This document shows positions 7,959 to 14,750 of a stretch of DNA of 23,961 nt, one piece after another (positions within the stretch are counted from its first letter, which is position 1; each line of letters opens with the position of its first letter). The notes below the pieces were generated by a model. The model had not been told where the DNA came from. It ran no database searches and saw only the letters and a list, made by a program, of their open reading frames with translations. This DNA comes from Candidatus Sulfotelmatobacter sp. (GTDB lineage Bacteria; Acidobacteriota; Terriglobia; Terriglobales; Acidobacteriaceae). The stretch is taken from NCBI GenBank assembly GCA_030040725.1, contig JASHTD010000082.1, forward strand, positions 1-23,961, given 5' to 3'. Both the position numbers and the translations under genes were made by a program.

Positions 7959-9074
7959 ATGCCCAAGAGTCCCGAAGAGTGGCTGGCGGAGGTTGATACT
8001 GCCAAGCGTCCGGCGGTGTTTAAGCTCTTTCTCGGTTACGCCCCAGGGGTAGGTAAAACCTACGCCATGCTCAGCGAAGGTGTGCGGCGCGCCAGCCGCG
8101 GGGAAGAAGTCGTCATCGGAGTGGTGGAGACGCACGGTCGAAAACCGATCGTCGAACTCTCGTCACGTTTGGAAACGGTTCCACGCAAAAAGCTCGAATA
8201 CAAATCGACCATTTTTGAAGAGATGGATGTCGATGCCATCCTGGCGCGCAAACCGCATGTTGTCCTTGTTGATGAATTGGCGCACACCAACATCGAAGGC
8301 AGCAAGCATGCCAAGCGCTACGAAGACGTATTTGAGCTGTTGGATGCTGGCATTGACGTGCTCTCTACCGTGAACGTGCAGCATATCGAAAGCTTGTCGC
8401 CTACGATTCGAGGGCTCACCGGGGTGCAGGTACGGGAAACCGTTCCCGACTGGGTGATCCGGCGGGCGGAAGAAATCGTAATGGCCGATCTGACGCCGCA
8501 GGCGCTGCAGACGCGCATGCGGCGCGGCGATATTTATCCGATCGAGCGAGTGGAACGGGCGCTGGCGAATTTCTTCCGCACCACCAATCTGGTCGCTCTG
8601 CGCGAGCTCGCTCTCAGGCAAGTGACCCAGGCGGTCGACCGTACTCTATCGGAACTGAAAACGGAAGATGGCCAGCCACTGCAAGTCCGCGAGAAAATTG
8701 CGGTATGCGTCAGTTCGAATCCCGCAGCGCAGTATTTGATCGCTCGGGGCGCGCGCATGGCGCAGGCGATCGACGCCGACTTGTTCGTTCTTTATATCGA
8801 CACTGGGGCGGACGAAAGCGACGAGAACCAGCGCACTCTGGCTGAAAATGTGCGCTTTGCCGAGAGTGTCGGGGCGAAGGTGGTGAAAACGGAAGGCAAA
8901 ATTGTTGCCGAAAAAGTGGCGCAGTTCGTGCGCGAAAATCACATTACGCAGGTGGTTTTCGGCCGGTCCGCGACCAAGGGCTGGAAACGCTATTTTTATC
9001 TTTCGGCCATTCATAAATTTCTGCGGGATACTCCCGCAGTGGATGTGCACATTGTGACCCAGGAAATGCGGTGA
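7959..9074 (+). CDS. KdpD N-terminal sensory protein (KdpD ATPase + USP domains, no kinase)
   Basis: This 371-residue protein matches the cytoplasmic N-terminal half of KdpD. The KdpD domain has Walker A GYAPGVGKT (residues 26-34) and VVLVDELAHTN with D105-E106. Then comes a universal-stress-protein domain: KIAVCVSSNPAAQYLIARG, ADLFVLYIDT and the nucleotide-loop-like GRSATKGWKRYF. It ends before any membrane segment, and the stop is clean (ATGCGGTGA). In enteric KdpD these domains bind ATP and c-di-AMP or sense K+ and are covalently fused to the kinase. Here the kinase half is divergently encoded. ATG 7959 is preferred over an in-frame TTG at 7938. The response regulator starts 7 bases after the stop, so both should be co-transcribed. 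The two halves probably meet as separate proteins. Confidence 0.9.
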   Translation: MPKSPEEWLAEVDTAKRPAVFKLFLGYAPGVGKTYAMLSEGVRRASRGEEVVIGVVETHGRKPIVELSSRLETVPRKKLEYKSTIFEEMDVDAILARKPHVVLVDELAHTNIEGSKHAKRYEDVFELLDAGIDVLSTVNVQHIESLSPTIRGLTGVQVRETVPDWVIRRAEEIVMADLTPQALQTRMRRGDIYPIERVERALANFFRTTNLVALRELALRQVTQAVDRTLSELKTEDGQPLQVREKIAVCVSSNPAAQYLIARGARMAQAIDADLFVLYIDTGADESDENQRTLAENVRFAESVGAKVVKTEGKIVAEKVAQFVRENHITQVVFGRSATKGWKRYFYLSAIHKFLRDTPAVDVHIVTQEMR

Positions 9075-9081
9075 AACAGCG

Positions 9082-9777
9082 ATGAACGGCGAGCACCGGC
9101 GAATCCTCGTGGTGGACGACGAAGCGCAAATCACTCGCGTTCTGCGGACGACGCTGTCGGCTCAGGGGTACGATATTCGCGTAGCGAACGACGGAGAGAT
9201 GGCGCTGGAGTTGATGAAGAACTGGACGCCGCATGTGGTAATTACCGACCTCGCCATGCCCAATCTTGACGGGGTGGGGCTGTGCCAACAGATAAGACGA
9301 ATGTCGCAAGTCCCGATCATCGTGCTCTCAGTGCGCGGCCAGGACCGTTCTAAAGTTGAGGCGCTCGACGCCGGCGCCGATGACTACGTTACCAAGCCGT
9401 TCAGCATGAACGAACTGTTGGCCCGAATCCGCGCGCAGTTGCGCCGTACCCCGGCTCTCGAAGAACGCCCCAGCACTATTATCCTGGGGGATTTTTCCGT
9501 CGATTTGGAAGCCCGCTCCGTCAAGGTTGCGAACCATGAGGTTCATCTCACCCCGAAGGAGTTTGATCTGCTGGTTTATCTGGCGCGGCGTCCTGGGAAA
9601 GTAGTAACCCATCGAACCCTGCTGGGAGCCATCTGGGGGCCGAACAGCACGGAACAGCCGGAGTATTTGCGCGTGTTTGTAGGCCAACTGCGCAAGAAAA
9701 TCGAAGCCGATCCTTCTTCGCCGAAATACCTCCTCACCGAGCCCTGGGTCGGCTACCGATTCGAGCCGGGCTCGTAA
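9082..9777 (+). CDS. KdpE-like OmpR-family response regulator
   Basis: This 231-residue two-domain regulator has a receiver domain with the acidic pair D12-D13 (ILVVDDEAQ), phospho-acceptor D56 (VVITDLAMPNLDG) and K105 (DDYVTKPFSMNEL). It is followed by an OmpR/PhoB winged helix with LTPKEFDLLVYLARRPGKVV and YLRVFVGQLRKKIE, ending in GYRFEPGS. Sequence character and position directly behind a KdpD-domain gene suggest the KdpE group. Its partner kinase is likely the divergent gene at 6452. In the classical system the targets are the kdpFABC K+ ATPase genes, which are not in this window, so the regulon here is open. Confidence 0.93.
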   Translation: MNGEHRRILVVDDEAQITRVLRTTLSAQGYDIRVANDGEMALELMKNWTPHVVITDLAMPNLDGVGLCQQIRRMSQVPIIVLSVRGQDRSKVEALDAGADDYVTKPFSMNELLARIRAQLRRTPALEERPSTIILGDFSVDLEARSVKVANHEVHLTPKEFDLLVYLARRPGKVVTHRTLLGAIWGPNSTEQPEYLRVFVGQLRKKIEADPSSPKYLLTEPWVGYRFEPGS

Positions 9778-9889
9778 GCGCTTCATTCCATTCGTCGACC
9801 CACGGCCGCCAGTCTTTACGAACATTTTATGGACCCCTTATTCGGATTTTCTGCGTTTCCGTGTCCAATATCTTGTAGTTGAAAGACAA

Positions 9890-9914
9890 AGCCCGCAACG
9901 GCGGGCTGGGGGAG
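9890..9914 (+). promoter_or_regulatory. hairpin abutting a strong ribosome-binding site
   Basis: AGCCCGC (9890-9896) pairs with GCGGGCT (9901-9907) around an AACG loop. GGGGGAG (9908-9914) follows immediately, 10 bases before the ATG at 9925. There is no U-run, so it is not an ordinary terminator. It may stabilise the message or affect ribosome access. Confidence 0.5.
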
Positions 9915-9924
9915 ATCAAAGTTT

Positions 9925-10170
9925 ATGTGGATCAACGAAGTTGCACCGGAACGCTTGGCGGAACTTTTCCATCATTATCATCAGGCACTTACGCCTGAGA
10001 TTTCAGGAAAAGGAAGCGAGGCGGGGGCATGGAAGGAAGTCCCACAGCAGGAAAAGAATCGACTGGTTGCTGCGGCGCGCCTTGCGCTGCTCGAACTGGA
10101 AGCGATGACCAATCGTCGCCAGTCGCGGCAATACTTTGCGCAGCCGGGCGAAGCAGAGTGGGGCTGCTAG
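9925..10170 (+). CDS. small hypothetical protein, 81 residues
   Basis: I do not recognise the family. The start is well supported by GGGGGAG ten bases upstream. The protein has no signal peptide and no membrane segment. The N-terminus is MWINEVAPERLAELFHHYHQ, a His-rich amphipathic stretch. The middle (WKEVPQQEKNRLVAAARL, residues 34-51) looks like a compact helical segment, followed by LALLELEAM and a polar tail ending in WGC. It follows the KdpE-like regulator by 147 bases but has its own leader hairpin, so co-transcription is uncertain. Confidence 0.7.
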   Translation: MWINEVAPERLAELFHHYHQALTPEISGKGSEAGAWKEVPQQEKNRLVAAARLALLELEAMTNRRQSRQYFAQPGEAEWGC

Positions 10171-10252
10171 CATTTCTTTTCGAGCAGCATTTCGGTGTGA
10201 GAACTCGCCGGCTTATCATGCAGGAATCGAAGGGCGCCGGCCTTTCAAAGAC

Positions 10253-10285
10253 GAACAGCCCCGATCTCTTTCACCGAGGCTGTTC
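10253..10285. terminator. possible terminator between convergent genes
   Basis: GAACAGCC (10253-10260) pairs perfectly with GGCTGTTC (10278-10285) over a 17-base loop. It lies between the small plus-strand gene and the minus-strand Ig-like gene. U-runs are poor on both sides (ATTCGCC on plus, CGTCTTTG on minus), so it would be a weak or factor-assisted terminator. Confidence 0.4.
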
Positions 10286-10294
10286 ATTCGCCAC

Positions 10295-10873
10295 CTATTT
10301 CACCGTAACGGTTATATACGTGGTGTGAATCGGCTTGTAGCCGTTGTTTGGGTTGATGTCCTCAATGGCAAGCTGATATGTGCCTGGCCCACCCACGGTG
10401 ACGTTTTGATTCATGAAGGCACTGTTCACCCCCACTCCAGTCGCCGATTGCCCGAGCTTGATTCCGTGCGTGTTATCCCACACTTCGATGTGATCAACGA
10501 TCGGCGTAGTCGCTCCGCTTTGTTCATAGGCGTAAGCATTAATCGGGATTGTAGATGTTGACCAGGCTGAGTTGTTCGCGGGAGAGTTCACGAAAATCCC
10601 GTGCGTTTCCGCGACCGTAAAATTCACACTCTCGGTGTGAATCGTCGTGCCCCCCGCCGTCACGTCCTTTATCGACAGCGTATACGCGCCTGGAGCCAGT
10701 GAATACCACTGGCTGATCTTCGTTCCTTTTGGCGAATTTCCCAGCTTTGTATTGCCGTTCCATACCTCAATGTGGTCGATTCCTGAACCCGATTCCTCGG
10801 CGCTCGCCTCGACCGCGGATGCGCTTACCGGCACAAGAGTCGCCTGCGTTGACCCGCTCGCCGGAGTATTCAC
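10295..10873 (-). CDS. two-domain Ig-like protein lacking an export signal (possibly 5'-truncated)
   Basis: The 192 residues contain two related immunoglobulin-like beta domains. Each has an IDHIEVW / VDHIEVWD strand followed by KLG, then a closing strand (GAYTLSIKDV...SVNFTV and GTYQLAIEDI...ITVTVK). Linkers such as VNSPANNSAWSTSTIPI are typical of exported acidobacterial Ig domains. Yet the reading starts at GTG 10873 straight into the first domain (VNTPASGST), with no signal peptide. The frame stays open upstream to about 10965 with no start codon and a polar, non-signal sequence. The GTG overlaps, as GTGA, the stop of a 26-codon ORF (10950-10870), which could allow coupled translation. 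It may be an old fragment of a larger secreted protein. Confidence 0.6.
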   Translation of the reverse strand: MNTPASGSTQATLVPVSASAVEASAEESGSGIDHIEVWNGNTKLGNSPKGTKISQWYSLAPGAYTLSIKDVTAGGTTIHTESVNFTVAETHGIFVNSPANNSAWSTSTIPINAYAYEQSGATTPIVDHIEVWDNTHGIKLGQSATGVGVNSAFMNQNVTVGGPGTYQLAIEDINPNNGYKPIHTTYITVTVK

Positions 10874-10968
10874 CGTGACTCCGACTCGGAGGGCCTCAAA
10901 ATCTCGTAGGTGGCGGATGGACTTTTCGTCGCGCTGGTTGCTGGAGTCATCCGGTCCAGATTGGGCTG

Positions 10969-11334
10969 TTAGTCAGCCGGTTCCAGCGTGCAGAGATAAA
11001 TCTTGAGAGATTCTCGTTGGCCAACTGTCAGGGAGAGAAATTCGAAGCCATAATGATATCCGCGCCGGTAACGTACCACACCGCGGAGTTCCCACACGGT
11101 AGCCGATCCGGGAAGGCAGAAATTCAACCCGGCAACTTCACCGATGTTCATGTCGGTGGCGAGAAGCAGCCCCATACCGGCCTCGGAAAGGTCCCTGCAA
11201 TGCCCCTCCAATTTTCGGTAGTCGTTTGCCTCCAGATAGCTCGCAATAACGGTGAAATCCGCCCGGAATCTGGAGTGGCGCCTGCGGCGGCGATCCATGG
11301 GGTCCGCAGTCCGTTTCTGGGTTGGGGCAGTCAT
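10969..11334 (-). CDS. PilZ-domain protein (predicted c-di-GMP receptor)
   Basis: This 121-residue single-domain PilZ protein carries the ligand signature: a basic RRRRRHSRFR segment (RxxxR, residues about 17-25) and GHCRDLSEAGMG containing DxSxxG. The barrel strands VVRYRRGYHYGFEF then follow. It should bind cyclic di-GMP in the cytoplasm and pass the signal to a partner. Acidobacteria have many such short PilZ proteins. The TonB C-terminal gene ends 57 bases upstream on the same strand, so the two may share a message. ATG 11334 was chosen; ATG 11298 (MDRRRR) is also possible. No clear ribosome site separates them. Confidence 0.88.
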   Translation of the reverse strand: MTAPTQKRTADPMDRRRRRHSRFRADFTVIASYLEANDYRKLEGHCRDLSEAGMGLLLATDMNIGEVAGLNFCLPGSATVWELRGVVRYRRGYHYGFEFLSLTVGQRESLKIYLCTLEPAD

Positions 11335-11391
11335 TGGGTCGAGAGATCTTCGGTGCCGGTTCGTTGTGCTTTCTGTCGCGTTTGATGGTTT

Positions 11392-11733
11392 CTATTGCGC
11401 TTGCTGAGGGTCGAATGTCAGTTCCACGATCCCCGTGGTTTCTTCGGGGGCAGCTTCGAACTTCCACTTGCGGACCGCGTCCATCGCCGACTGAATGAGC
11501 ACGGGATTTCCTCCCACCGTCTTCGTGGTCTTAACGATCCCATTCGGACGGACCACAACCTCGAGTTTGACAATGCCGGCGATGTGCATGCGTTTGGCGA
11601 GCTCCGGGTATACAGGGGCCGGTTTCTCAACTACTTTCCTTTCGGCGGTGTGGCTGGCTGTCTGGCCTGCCAACGCGGCGAATAGACACAGCGACACTAG
11701 TACGGTGGCAATCACTTTGGAGGCTCGCCGCAT
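11392..11733 (-). CDS. exported TonB C-terminal-domain protein
   Basis: This 113-residue protein has a signal peptide or anchor (MRRASKVIATVLVSLCLFAALAG) followed by one TonB C-terminal domain: PAPVYPELAKRMHIAGIV, LEVVVRPNGIVKTT, and the closing SAMDAVRKWKFEAAP. It lacks the proline-rich periplasm-spanning arm of classical TonB, so it may not be a full energy transducer. Such short versions are common in Acidobacteria and may be periplasmic. AAAGGAG is present near 11755 but lies 17 bases from the ATG, so the true start or ribosome site is not certain. It heads a minus-strand series with the PilZ gene. Confidence 0.85.
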   Translation of the reverse strand: MRRASKVIATVLVSLCLFAALAGQTASHTAERKVVEKPAPVYPELAKRMHIAGIVKLEVVVRPNGIVKTTKTVGGNPVLIQSAMDAVRKWKFEAAPEETTGIVELTFDPQQAQ

Positions 11734-11802
11734 TGGATAGAACGCCTGTTCTCCTTTAGTCTATTGGCAGGGCTTCCCAAGAGAAACGTCTCCAAAGTAA
11801 CG

Positions 11803-11825
11803 AGGAAAGGGCTAGTTCCTTTTTG
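11803..11825 (+). terminator. terminator-like hairpin upstream of the efflux operon
   Basis: AGGAA (11803-11807) pairs with TTCCT (11816-11820) around an 8-base loop and is followed by TTTT, as in a small intrinsic terminator on the plus strand. No plus-strand gene precedes it. Confidence 0.35.
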
Positions 11826-11838
11826 CCGCCTCGGCCAT

Positions 11839-11862
11839 TCGCAAGAAATTGCGGTTTTTTTT
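11839..11862 (+). terminator. short GNRA-loop hairpin with eight-T run
   Basis: CGCAA-GAAA-TTGCG (11840-11853), extendable by a T-G pair, is followed by G and eight consecutive T (11855-11862). This is a short but well-formed intrinsic terminator in the plus direction, 137 bases before the TolC-like gene. It could be an attenuator of the efflux operon or end a small upstream transcript. Confidence 0.45.
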
Positions 11863-11890
11863 GTGGGTTTCGGAGGACCAGGCTTCCGGT

Positions 11891-11919
11891 TTTTGCATCG
11901 CAAGATGTACAAGTAGAAT
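11891..11919 (+). promoter_or_regulatory. possible promoter of the efflux operon
   Basis: TAGAAT (11914-11919) is a five-of-six match to the -10 box. TTTTGC lies 17 bases upstream, and TTGCAT lies 15 bases upstream as an alternative -35. It is located after the T-run hairpin and before the TolC-like gene. Confidence 0.35.
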
Positions 11920-11998
11920 CAATAGTTAGACGATGTGTTATGAATGAGAAAGGTCGTCCCCGGAATCTTCTTACAAAGGGACTTTTCCAGAATCGGAA

Positions 11999-13441
11999 AT
12001 GCTTCGTTCGTTTTCTTACTCAATTTGCCGCTGTCGAGCCCTTGCCCCGGTATTTCTGTTAACCCTTACCCTCGTGGCTCAACAGTCTGTACCAGCACCT
12101 TCGATTTCGCTTCCAGGGTCGCAAAGTCCCTATCTGGGGAGTCAGCCTGAGGCGAAACCGACTCCGGGGGTTCTGCAGATTGGATTTCAGGATGCGATTG
12201 ACCGCGGGCTGCGCAACAATCTTGGCCTCCTGTTATCGGCAGACCGGACCATCAGCGCGCGCGGCGAGCGCTGGAAGGAGCTCAGCGATCTTTTGCCGAA
12301 TTTTGGAGTCCGGATTCACGAAGACGTGCAAACCCAAAGCCTCGCCGCTCTCGGTTTCAAAGGCAATCTTTTTCCGTTTCCGCTTCCTCGCCTAATTGGT
12401 CCTTATAATTACTTGGATGCGCGAGTTTCGCTCTCCCAGTCGCTTTTCAACTTCAAGCAGCTTGAGCAGGAACGCGCCGCGCTCGAGAATGTCAAATCCG
12501 CGGATTACAATCTGAAGGATGCGCGAGAGCTGGTGGTGCTCGCCGTGGGGAACGTCTATCTTCTTGCCATTGCCGACTCCGCTCGCATTGAAACCGCGAA
12601 CGCGCAAGTAGCCAACGCGCAAGCGCTCTACGACAAGGCAGTCGACCAGGAAAAAGCTGGCTTGAATCCGAGCATTGATACGCTGCGCGCTCAAGTGGAG
12701 TTACAGACTCGCGAACAGCAATTGATCGCGGCCCGCAGCGATTATGCAAAGCAGAAGCTCTCGCTTGGCCGGGTGATCGGGCTGGCTCCGGGACAGGAAT
12801 TCGAGTTGACCGAGAAAGCTCCGTATGAAGCCTTGACGCCTCTTCCAGTCGATGTCTACCTGCAGCGCGCATATGCTTCCCGTGCCGATTATCATGCTGC
12901 CGAAGCGCAAGTCCGCGCCGCAGAGCTTCTGCGCCGCGCGGCGACAGCCGGTCACTACCCAACTCTGGATCTGAATGCAAACTTCGGCGATATTGGAACG
13001 ACGCCCGGCGAGTCGAATGGAACCTGGCAGGTGGATGGTGGAATTAATATCCCGATCTTCGCCGGGGGAAAAACTCACAGCGATGTGCTCGAAGCCGAAT
13101 CCCAGCTCAAGCAGGCGCGCTCTCAGTTGGGTGATGTGCGCGGCCGCATCGACTATGAAGTACGCGCCGCCTTGCTGGATCTGACCGCTGCCGCCGATCA
13201 GGTCGAGGTCGCGCGAAGTTCGGTGAATCTGGCCGAGCAGGCGCTGACCCAGTCGCGGGACCGCTTTACCGCCGGTGTTACCGATAACCTGGAAGTGGTG
13301 CAGGCGCAGGAGTCCGTGGCCAGCGCGCATGAGAGTTACATTGACAGCCTGTACGCGCATAATCTGGCGAAGGTGGAATTGGCCCGCTCCATTGGAGATG
13401 CCGAGCAGGGAGTCGAAAGATTCTTGAAAGGCCGACAATAA
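11999..13441 (+). CDS. TolC-like outer-membrane efflux protein
   Basis: This 480-residue outer-membrane factor has a signal peptide (MLRSFSYSICRCRALAPVFLLTLTLVAQ) and two related OEP halves. The first contains GFQDAIDRGLRNNLGLL and long alpha-helical segments (ANAQVANAQALYDKAVDQEKAG). The second begins near PLPVDVYLQRAYASRADYHAAEAQ and includes QVDGGINIPIFAGGKTHSDV, the characteristic strand-turn P(I/L)F.GG. Length is normal for TolC/NodT-type channels. It forms the trimeric exit duct of a tripartite pump, and the adaptor gene starts 8 bases downstream. No lipobox is apparent, so TolC-like rather than lipoprotein OprM-like anchoring is more likely. Confidence 0.92.
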   Translation: MLRSFSYSICRCRALAPVFLLTLTLVAQQSVPAPSISLPGSQSPYLGSQPEAKPTPGVLQIGFQDAIDRGLRNNLGLLLSADRTISARGERWKELSDLLPNFGVRIHEDVQTQSLAALGFKGNLFPFPLPRLIGPYNYLDARVSLSQSLFNFKQLEQERAALENVKSADYNLKDARELVVLAVGNVYLLAIADSARIETANAQVANAQALYDKAVDQEKAGLNPSIDTLRAQVELQTREQQLIAARSDYAKQKLSLGRVIGLAPGQEFELTEKAPYEALTPLPVDVYLQRAYASRADYHAAEAQVRAAELLRRAATAGHYPTLDLNANFGDIGTTPGESNGTWQVDGGINIPIFAGGKTHSDVLEAESQLKQARSQLGDVRGRIDYEVRAALLDLTAAADQVEVARSSVNLAEQALTQSRDRFTAGVTDNLEVVQAQESVASAHESYIDSLYAHNLAKVELARSIGDAEQGVERFLKGRQ

Positions 13442-13448
13442 CGCAATT

Positions 13449-14750
13449 ATGGAATCGACAACGCAAAGCCCGACTGCCGCTCCCCCGGACCGTGAAAGCC
13501 CTTCCAGTCCTCTGGAGCAGTCAGAAAGCCGTCCGAAGCCATTGCCATCTTCTGAGCAGGATTTTCGCCGGCATCCCGCCCGGACTTCTACTCCCGCCTT
13601 CCGGATCGCCCTGATCATTGCGGCGGTGGTGTTGATTGTCGCTGGATTTCTTGTCTACCGCTACATCTCGAGCTATGAATCCACGGATGATGCCCAAGTG
13701 GACGACCACATCAATTCCATCAGCGCGCGTATCACGGGCCACGTCATAAAGCTGAATATCAGAGATAACCAGTACGTGCAGGCCGGCACGGTGCTGGTGG
13801 AGATTGATCCTCACGATTACCAGGTGGCTTACGAGCGCGCCAAAGCGGATTTCGAATCTGCACAAGCCGCGGCCGCTGCTGCTGGCGTGACCGTGCCCAT
13901 AACCGATGTGAGCACCACGACCACGGTTTCCTCAACCGAAGCCGATGTGAACAACGCGCGCGCCGGCATCGCTGCAGCGAAACAGCAGTTTGCCGCGGCC
14001 AAGGCCCAGGTTGCGCAGGCGGAAGCCAATAACGTCAAAGCTCAGGCCGATCTTGAGCGCTACAAGCAATTAGTCATGAAACACGAAATCTCAGAGCAGC
14101 AGTATGACGATGCCGTAGCTGCCGCAAAGGCCAATGCCGCAACCGTGCAGGCTGCCAGGGCGAGTGCCGATGCGGCGCAAGCGCAAGTGACGAGCGCACA
14201 GGCCAGATTGGCACAAGCTGAAGCCAATTACCGTAACGCGCAAACCGCGCCCAAGCAGATGCAGGTCATTCGCTCGCGCGCCGAGCAGGCCGAGGCCGCA
14301 GCCCTGCAAAAGAAGGCCGACCTCGATCAGGCGGCTCTCAATTTGCAGTACACGAAAGTGATTGCCCCTGTCACCGGCGAAGTCAGCAACCGTACCGTGG
14401 AGGTCGGACAGAACGTCTCGCCCGGTCAAGAACTGATGAAGGTAATCCCTCTCAACGATTTGTGGGTCACGGCGAATTTCAAAGAGACGCAGCTCCAGAG
14501 CATGAAGCCCGGACAGCCCGTCACCATCGACGTCGATGCGAATGGTCGAAGCTACAAGGGAAAGGTCGATAGCATCGCCGGCGCCACCGGCGCCTTGTTC
14601 AGTTTGCTGCCTCCGGAAAATGCGACCGGCAACTACGTGAAAGTCGTACAACGAGTGCCGGTGAAGATCGTTCTCGATCCGGGCGAGAACAAAGATTTGT
14701 GGTTGAGGCCTGGCATGTCGGTTGAGCCGAAGGTTTGGATTCGGCAATGA
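13449..14750 (+). CDS. EmrA/HlyD-type membrane fusion protein
   Basis: This 433-residue periplasmic adaptor starts with a Pro/Ser-rich cytoplasmic N-terminus. A single membrane anchor follows at about 51-71 (FRIALIIAAVVLIVAGFLVY), then the conserved YESTDDAQVDDHI with first lipoyl half (QYVQAGTVLVEIDPHDY). A very long Ala/Gln-rich coiled coil runs over roughly residues 125-300, and the second lipoyl half is VIAPVTGEVSNRTVEVGQNVSPG. The barrel domain (VTANFKETQLQSMKPGQPV) closes the molecule. This architecture fits EmrA, which bridges an MFS transporter to TolC. Its TGA overlaps the next gene's ATG as ATGA. Confidence 0.93.
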   Translation: MESTTQSPTAAPPDRESPSSPLEQSESRPKPLPSSEQDFRRHPARTSTPAFRIALIIAAVVLIVAGFLVYRYISSYESTDDAQVDDHINSISARITGHVIKLNIRDNQYVQAGTVLVEIDPHDYQVAYERAKADFESAQAAAAAAGVTVPITDVSTTTTVSSTEADVNNARAGIAAAKQQFAAAKAQVAQAEANNVKAQADLERYKQLVMKHEISEQQYDDAVAAAKANAATVQAARASADAAQAQVTSAQARLAQAEANYRNAQTAPKQMQVIRSRAEQAEAAALQKKADLDQAALNLQYTKVIAPVTGEVSNRTVEVGQNVSPGQELMKVIPLNDLWVTANFKETQLQSMKPGQPVTIDVDANGRSYKGKVDSIAGATGALFSLLPPENATGNYVKVVQRVPVKIVLDPGENKDLWLRPGMSVEPKVWIRQ

